Virus record (IMG/VR): IMGVR_UViG_3300050343_000213 | Location: 1-63,948 of that record | Direction: 5' to 3' (one strand) | Source of the DNA: a virus | Length of the DNA: 63,948 nucleotides | Shown: positions 61,207 to 63,948 of the stretch, in pieces | How positions within the stretch are numbered: position 1 is the first letter of the stretch | How the letters are laid out: the number at the start of each line of letters is the position of its first letter | Translations under genes and position numbers: made by a program | The notes under the pieces: model-generated | Seen by the model: only the letters and a program-made list of their open reading frames with translations | Database searches by the model: none | Told to the model about the DNA's origin: nothing

Positions 61207-61662
61207 CTAAATGCTTTCCGGAAATTTTATTAGTTCTATTACCTGATCGCATTCTTTTTGATTTTGTGGTTTATATAAAGTATAGCCTGGGAATTGTTTA
61301 GTCATTAAGTGTTTAAACAACTTCCATCGTATCGGAAAAGACTCATTTGGTCTACCTTTTGTTTCTATTATAAAGTTATCGCCAATAAAGTCTGGTGTAT
61401 ATTTAATCGGTAGTATTCTTTTACAACCTCTATTCTTAAATATTCCTTTGCTATTAGCTTGCCTTTCGTATACTTTGTTTTCAAAATGAAAACCATTAAT
61501 TAAAACAAAAGTTTCGCCTTCGTATTTAGTTCTTATATTAGCCACTTTAAGAGCTTTGTACATATATTTTTCTAAACCAGAAGCGAATTGGATCCCGTCA
61601 TAAATAACTTTCTTAGCTACAACGGGACCTCTTTTTCTTTTATATACTCTTTTCTTTCTCAT
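61207..61662 (-). CDS. Endonuclease I / DUF1064-like PD-(D/E)XK nuclease
   Basis: I start at ATG 61662 (MRKKRVYKRKRGPVVAKKVI), as the 24 residues before it are unlike the family; the product is 151 aa. The core shows IYDGIQFASGLEKYMYKALK then KYTPDFIGDNFIIETKGRPN, in which D of TPDF and E, K of ETKG form the nuclease triad. Proteins of this type cut branched DNA (T7 endonuclease I) or DNA ends. It could resolve recombination intermediates before packaging. A longer start at 61734 is possible. Confidence 0.75.
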   Translation of the reverse strand: MRKKRVYKRKRGPVVAKKVIYDGIQFASGLEKYMYKALKVANIRTKYEGETFVLINGFHFENKVYERQANSKGIFKNRGCKRILPIKYTPDFIGDNFIIETKGRPNESFPIRWKLFKHLMTKQFPGYTLYKPQNQKECDQVIELIKFPESI

Positions 61663-61867
61663 ATGTTTCTTTAGCTTTTTGTAAATACAAAACAGCATCC
61701 ATAAGTTCTTCTTGTAAATGATTAAGCCAATCAACTACTTTAGAAGGATCATCGTCAAGTGTAATGCCATATTTTTTATAGCCTACATCTGATCGTTGTT
61801 TGAATTTGTCTACGACTCTTTCAACAACAGGATCTCTGAATTTACACTTACAGCTCATCTTTGACAA
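61640..61867 (-). CDS. Conserved small phage protein, MazG-like helical pattern
   Basis: The 75-residue protein has KFKQRSDVGYKKYGITLDDD and VVDWLNHLQEELMDAVLYLQ. The WLNHLQEELMDAVLYLQK pattern is found in many phages and resembles the helices of all-alpha NTP pyrophosphohydrolases. It overlaps a MazG-containing gene by 20 bp, so a nucleotide-pool role is plausible. The N-terminus has CxC and could bind metal. Confidence 0.65.
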   Translation of the reverse strand: MSKMSCKCKFRDPVVERVVDKFKQRSDVGYKKYGITLDDDPSKVVDWLNHLQEELMDAVLYLQKAKETYEKEKSI

Positions 61868-62642
61868 ATGTTCCGTTAATCATTTTACCAGTTCTAGCAT
61901 TGATAACTTTGTAAGCGTCAGCAATACATTCTTCAATGGTAACACCTTTTAAATGTGCCAGGTTAGTTAACACTACAACTATATCGCCAATAGCATCAAT
62001 AACTTCTGGTTGATCTTCTTTAAGCAATGCTTTAGCTAACTCACCAGCTTCTTCTTGAAGCTTAACATATTGAGTCATAGGATCACCCTTTTCATATAAG
62101 CCTCTGTCTTCAGCCCACTTTCTAATTTTCTTAAACATCATTAATTCTTTCTTTGGCATTGTTAAACCGCCAATTGTATTTAATGGTGCGAAGTGTTTTT
62201 TAACTGCTTCAAAATAGTTTGATAAGGATTTGTTGTACACATAGCTTCTTTCGCTATTAAACATAGATGTTTGTACATTTTTCATGATCCATGTAATAGA
62301 GTCTGCGTTTATATTAAACTCACCATGATCTGTTTTCCAGCGCATTCCTAAACTATCGTTTAGTCTTCCCTTAAGTTTATTCACTGGACAAGGGAATGTT
62401 GTTGTTTGTTCGGTTACGTTTACTTTCATTTTAAATAAATTTTTATAAGGTTTAATATCTACTTTATAGCCATAAGACGTTTGAAGTTCTAGTTCTTTCT
62501 TTGATATATAATCTATATCGTCAGACTGATCTAAAACTTCGTATTCAGTAGGCTTATAACCCTGCGTTAGCGTAACTCTTTTATTAAGATCACGTGTAAC
62601 GCCGATTTTTTTACCCGGAATATGATATAAATAATACATCAT
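61848..62642 (-). CDS. Fusion of GIY-YIG-like domain and MazG pyrophosphohydrolase
   Basis: The first 75 residues (MMYYLYHIPGKKIGVTRDLN; GYKPTEYEVLDQSDDIDYIS) have the Y...H.PG..IGVT..L..R pattern of small GIY-YIG domains in marine phages. A linker with TMPKKELMMFKKIRKWAEDR leads to the C-terminal MazG fold (YVKLQEEAGELAKALLKEDQ; VIDAIGDIVVVLTNLAHL), whose EEAGE and DAIGD residues bind Mg and NTP. MazG hydrolyses NTPs or (p)ppGpp-type alarmones and dNTPs; here it may tune the nucleotide pool. It overlaps both neighbours by 4 and 20 bp. Confidence 0.75.
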   Translation of the reverse strand: MMYYLYHIPGKKIGVTRDLNKRVTLTQGYKPTEYEVLDQSDDIDYISKKELELQTSYGYKVDIKPYKNLFKMKVNVTEQTTTFPCPVNKLKGRLNDSLGMRWKTDHGEFNINADSITWIMKNVQTSMFNSERSYVYNKSLSNYFEAVKKHFAPLNTIGGLTMPKKELMMFKKIRKWAEDRGLYEKGDPMTQYVKLQEEAGELAKALLKEDQPEVIDAIGDIVVVLTNLAHLKGVTIEECIADAYKVINARTGKMINGTFVKDEL

Positions 62643-63487
62643 TTGCCAACATTTAATTTTGCTGGTATTGCAGGCAGCGGGTTATAATTAGATATTGTTA
62701 TTAATTCTTTACTCGGTATATACAATTCGCCATCAACAATATCAATACCCTTTTGTAAATTCAATTCAGGTAAATCATTTGTTTCTCTTCTGTATGCATA
62801 ACAATTTGCTGCATCAATATGGTTTTTATATATATGACAATCACCCAACTGAGCTATTAATTTACCAGGAGTATATTCTGTTTCTTTACATAACAACTCT
62901 AATAATAAACCGTACATAGCTATATCGTAAGGTAAGCCTAAGAATACATCAGCAGATCTTTGTATCCACATTAAATCCATTTTACCATTGTTGATATAAA
63001 CTTGAAAAGCGTAATGACAAGGAGGCAAGGCCATATGTTTTAATTGGCCAACATTCCAAGCATTAACCATTAATCTTCTCGAGCTAGGATTCTCTTTTAT
63101 ATTCTTAACTAAATTCAATAACTGATCTTCATACCTTGTGTAGTAGCCATCAGTTATTTTCCAGTTACGCCATTGTGCGCCATAAACAGGGCCTAATGTT
63201 CCGTCTGTTCTGCCTGATCTTTTATAATCAGCATCCCAATAAGTTACATTATTATCCTGTAAGTATTTCATATCTGTTTTGCCATGTAATATCCACAGTA
63301 ATTCTGTTCTTGCAGAATTGAAATACATCTTCTTGTTTGTTAATAGAGGAAAGCCTAAGGCCATATCGTGAGTAAGTTGTCTACCAAATACAGATTTAGT
63401 TCCTACTCCTGTTCTATCATCTTTATCAACACCTGATCCTAATATGCCAGACACTAATCCCCTATATTCATTTTCTATATTTATCAT
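62639..63487 (-). CDS. Thymidylate synthase family enzyme, likely dCMP-specific
   Basis: The 282-residue enzyme has the thymidylate synthase fold: R25 in DDRTGVGT, GPVYGAQWRNW, catalytic C157 in LPPCHYAFQ, QRSADVFLGLPYD and GDCHIYKNH. In dTMP synthases the residue after LPF/LPY is Asn (N177 in E. coli) and pairs with the uracil ring; here it is Asp (D188). Asp at this position is typical of T4-like dCMP hydroxymethylase (D179), and N177D mutants of thymidylate synthase accept dCMP. The product is therefore a candidate dCMP hydroxymethylase or methylase, but substrate use must be tested. Confidence 0.85.
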   Translation of the reverse strand: MINIENEYRGLVSGILGSGVDKDDRTGVGTKSVFGRQLTHDMALGFPLLTNKKMYFNSARTELLWILHGKTDMKYLQDNNVTYWDADYKRSGRTDGTLGPVYGAQWRNWKITDGYYTRYEDQLLNLVKNIKENPSSRRLMVNAWNVGQLKHMALPPCHYAFQVYINNGKMDLMWIQRSADVFLGLPYDIAMYGLLLELLCKETEYTPGKLIAQLGDCHIYKNHIDAANCYAYRRETNDLPELNLQKGIDIVDGELYIPSKELITISNYNPLPAIPAKLNVGK

Positions 63488-63743
63488 AATAATATTTACA
63501 CATTTTATAGTATTCTACCCAAAGGGTTTCTTTATCATATACATAGGGAGCAAAGTTACATTTCTCTCCTTTAACATATGAGCCTAAGTTTATACATATC
63601 TTCCATTGACCATCTTGCGGTGTAGCCCAAGGTGATATTCTTATGTTGTTTCGTGTACAATATAATTTCCACTCTTGTTCTTCCGGGCTTGGTAAGTATG
63701 GCGGAAGGTTATTTGGTTTTCTTCTTTTGTATAAGCTTTTCAT
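63468..63743 (-). CDS. Hypothetical protein, 91 aa
   Basis: A basic, Tyr- and Trp-rich protein (KSLYKRRKPNNLPPYLPSPE; ISPWATPQDGQWKICINL) with Cys at several places. No family is recognised. It overlaps the thymidylate-synthase-like gene by 20 bp. Confidence 0.5.
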   Translation of the reverse strand: MKSLYKRRKPNNLPPYLPSPEEQEWKLYCTRNNIRISPWATPQDGQWKICINLGSYVKGEKCNFAPYVYDKETLWVEYYKMCKYYYDKYRK

Positions 63744-63948
63744 AAATCCCAGGGCATAGGTTCATTTTCGTGTATAGCAAGTTGATGTGGTATAAAACAA
63801 CCAGATCTAGGCTCCCAAGTAAAATGTGCTTCAGCACCATTCTCTCCAAGGTTTTGGAATTTTACTTTAAGAACTTTTGCTTTAACAGTTTTATTTTCAT
63901 AATCCCTGTGAACTAATATACCGTGATAAGATGCATCATACCATTCGC
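63740..63948 (-). CDS. Hypothetical protein, N-terminus cut by window edge
   Basis: The minus-strand frame is open from the window edge to TGA 63740-63742, coupled to the next gene by ATGA. Visible residues include WYDASYHGILVHRDYENKTV and HFTWEPRSGCFIPHQLAIHE. It looks like a small beta protein. No family is recognised. Confidence 0.55.
   Translation of the reverse strand, partial: EWYDASYHGILVHRDYENKTVKAKVLKVKFQNLGENGAEAHFTWEPRSGCFIPHQLAIHENEPMPWDL

Overview
The window is a 64-kb stretch of an AT-rich genome of a tailed, double-stranded DNA phage. It is compact and shows the whole virion programme (terminase, portal, scaffold, capsid, connectors, tail hub, internal proteins, fibres) but no tail tube, sheath or tape-measure gene, so a short-tailed (podovirus-like) particle is the best reading. 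Many small proteins look like families known from marine phages of cyanobacteria, SAR11 and Bacteroidota. Three things favour a Bacteroidota (flavobacterial) host: most late genes lack a Shine-Dalgarno sequence, a signal peptide ends in YSQ before the predicted cleavage point, and the tRNA-Met resembles bacterial ones of that phylum. This is inference; no integrase, transposase or CRISPR array was seen. Both window ends cut through genes, so the DNA polymerase and helicase presumably lie outside.

Left arm (1-8,306, all minus strand): a sigma-70 family factor (cut by the window edge), an HTH protein, a secreted 3D-domain protein, an ATP-dependent DNA ligase, and more than 20 tiny, tightly overlapping ORFs. 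The arm also holds a tRNA-Met(CAU), a tRNA/tmRNA-like element and a minimal T-arm/acceptor structure. At least seven copies of one promoter-like motif (a GTATAATATAA-type box with an upstream ACGAAC/ACGAAT box) precede genes here. About 280 bp (8,307-8,585) separate this arm from the divergent late region.

Centre (8,586-57,759, all plus strand): a 21-kb tail-fibre region with two peptidase-S74 fibres, three large modular fibres and accessory proteins. Inside it lie a groEL-groES pair, small basic proteins and a GTA-type holin. Then follow a GroES-like protein, terminase small and large subunits, portal, scaffold, major capsid protein, connectors, a 1520-aa tail hub/stabilisation protein, internal virion proteins and a 2608-aa giant polyvalent protein with an HEVGH metalloprotease motif. 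The block ends with small basic proteins, a membrane protein, a secreted thioredoxin-fold protein, an M15 endolysin and a lipoprotein, and a bidirectional terminator.

Right arm (57,791-63,948, all minus strand): nucleotide metabolism and DNA processing. It holds class Ia ribonucleotide reductase NrdA and NrdB, an endonuclease I-like nuclease, a GIY-YIG/MazG fusion, and a thymidylate-synthase-family enzyme. That enzyme has Asp where the dUMP-specific Asn normally sits, so it may be a dCMP hydroxymethylase.

Seven plus-strand loci carry frameshifts in otherwise conserved genes (groEL, two genes at 17.9-18.7 kb, a fibre at 22.5-23.0 kb, an internal virion gene at 47.3 kb, endolysin, lipoprotein). 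Several are single-base changes in short runs and look like consensus errors; the fibre and 18-kb loci are much denser.
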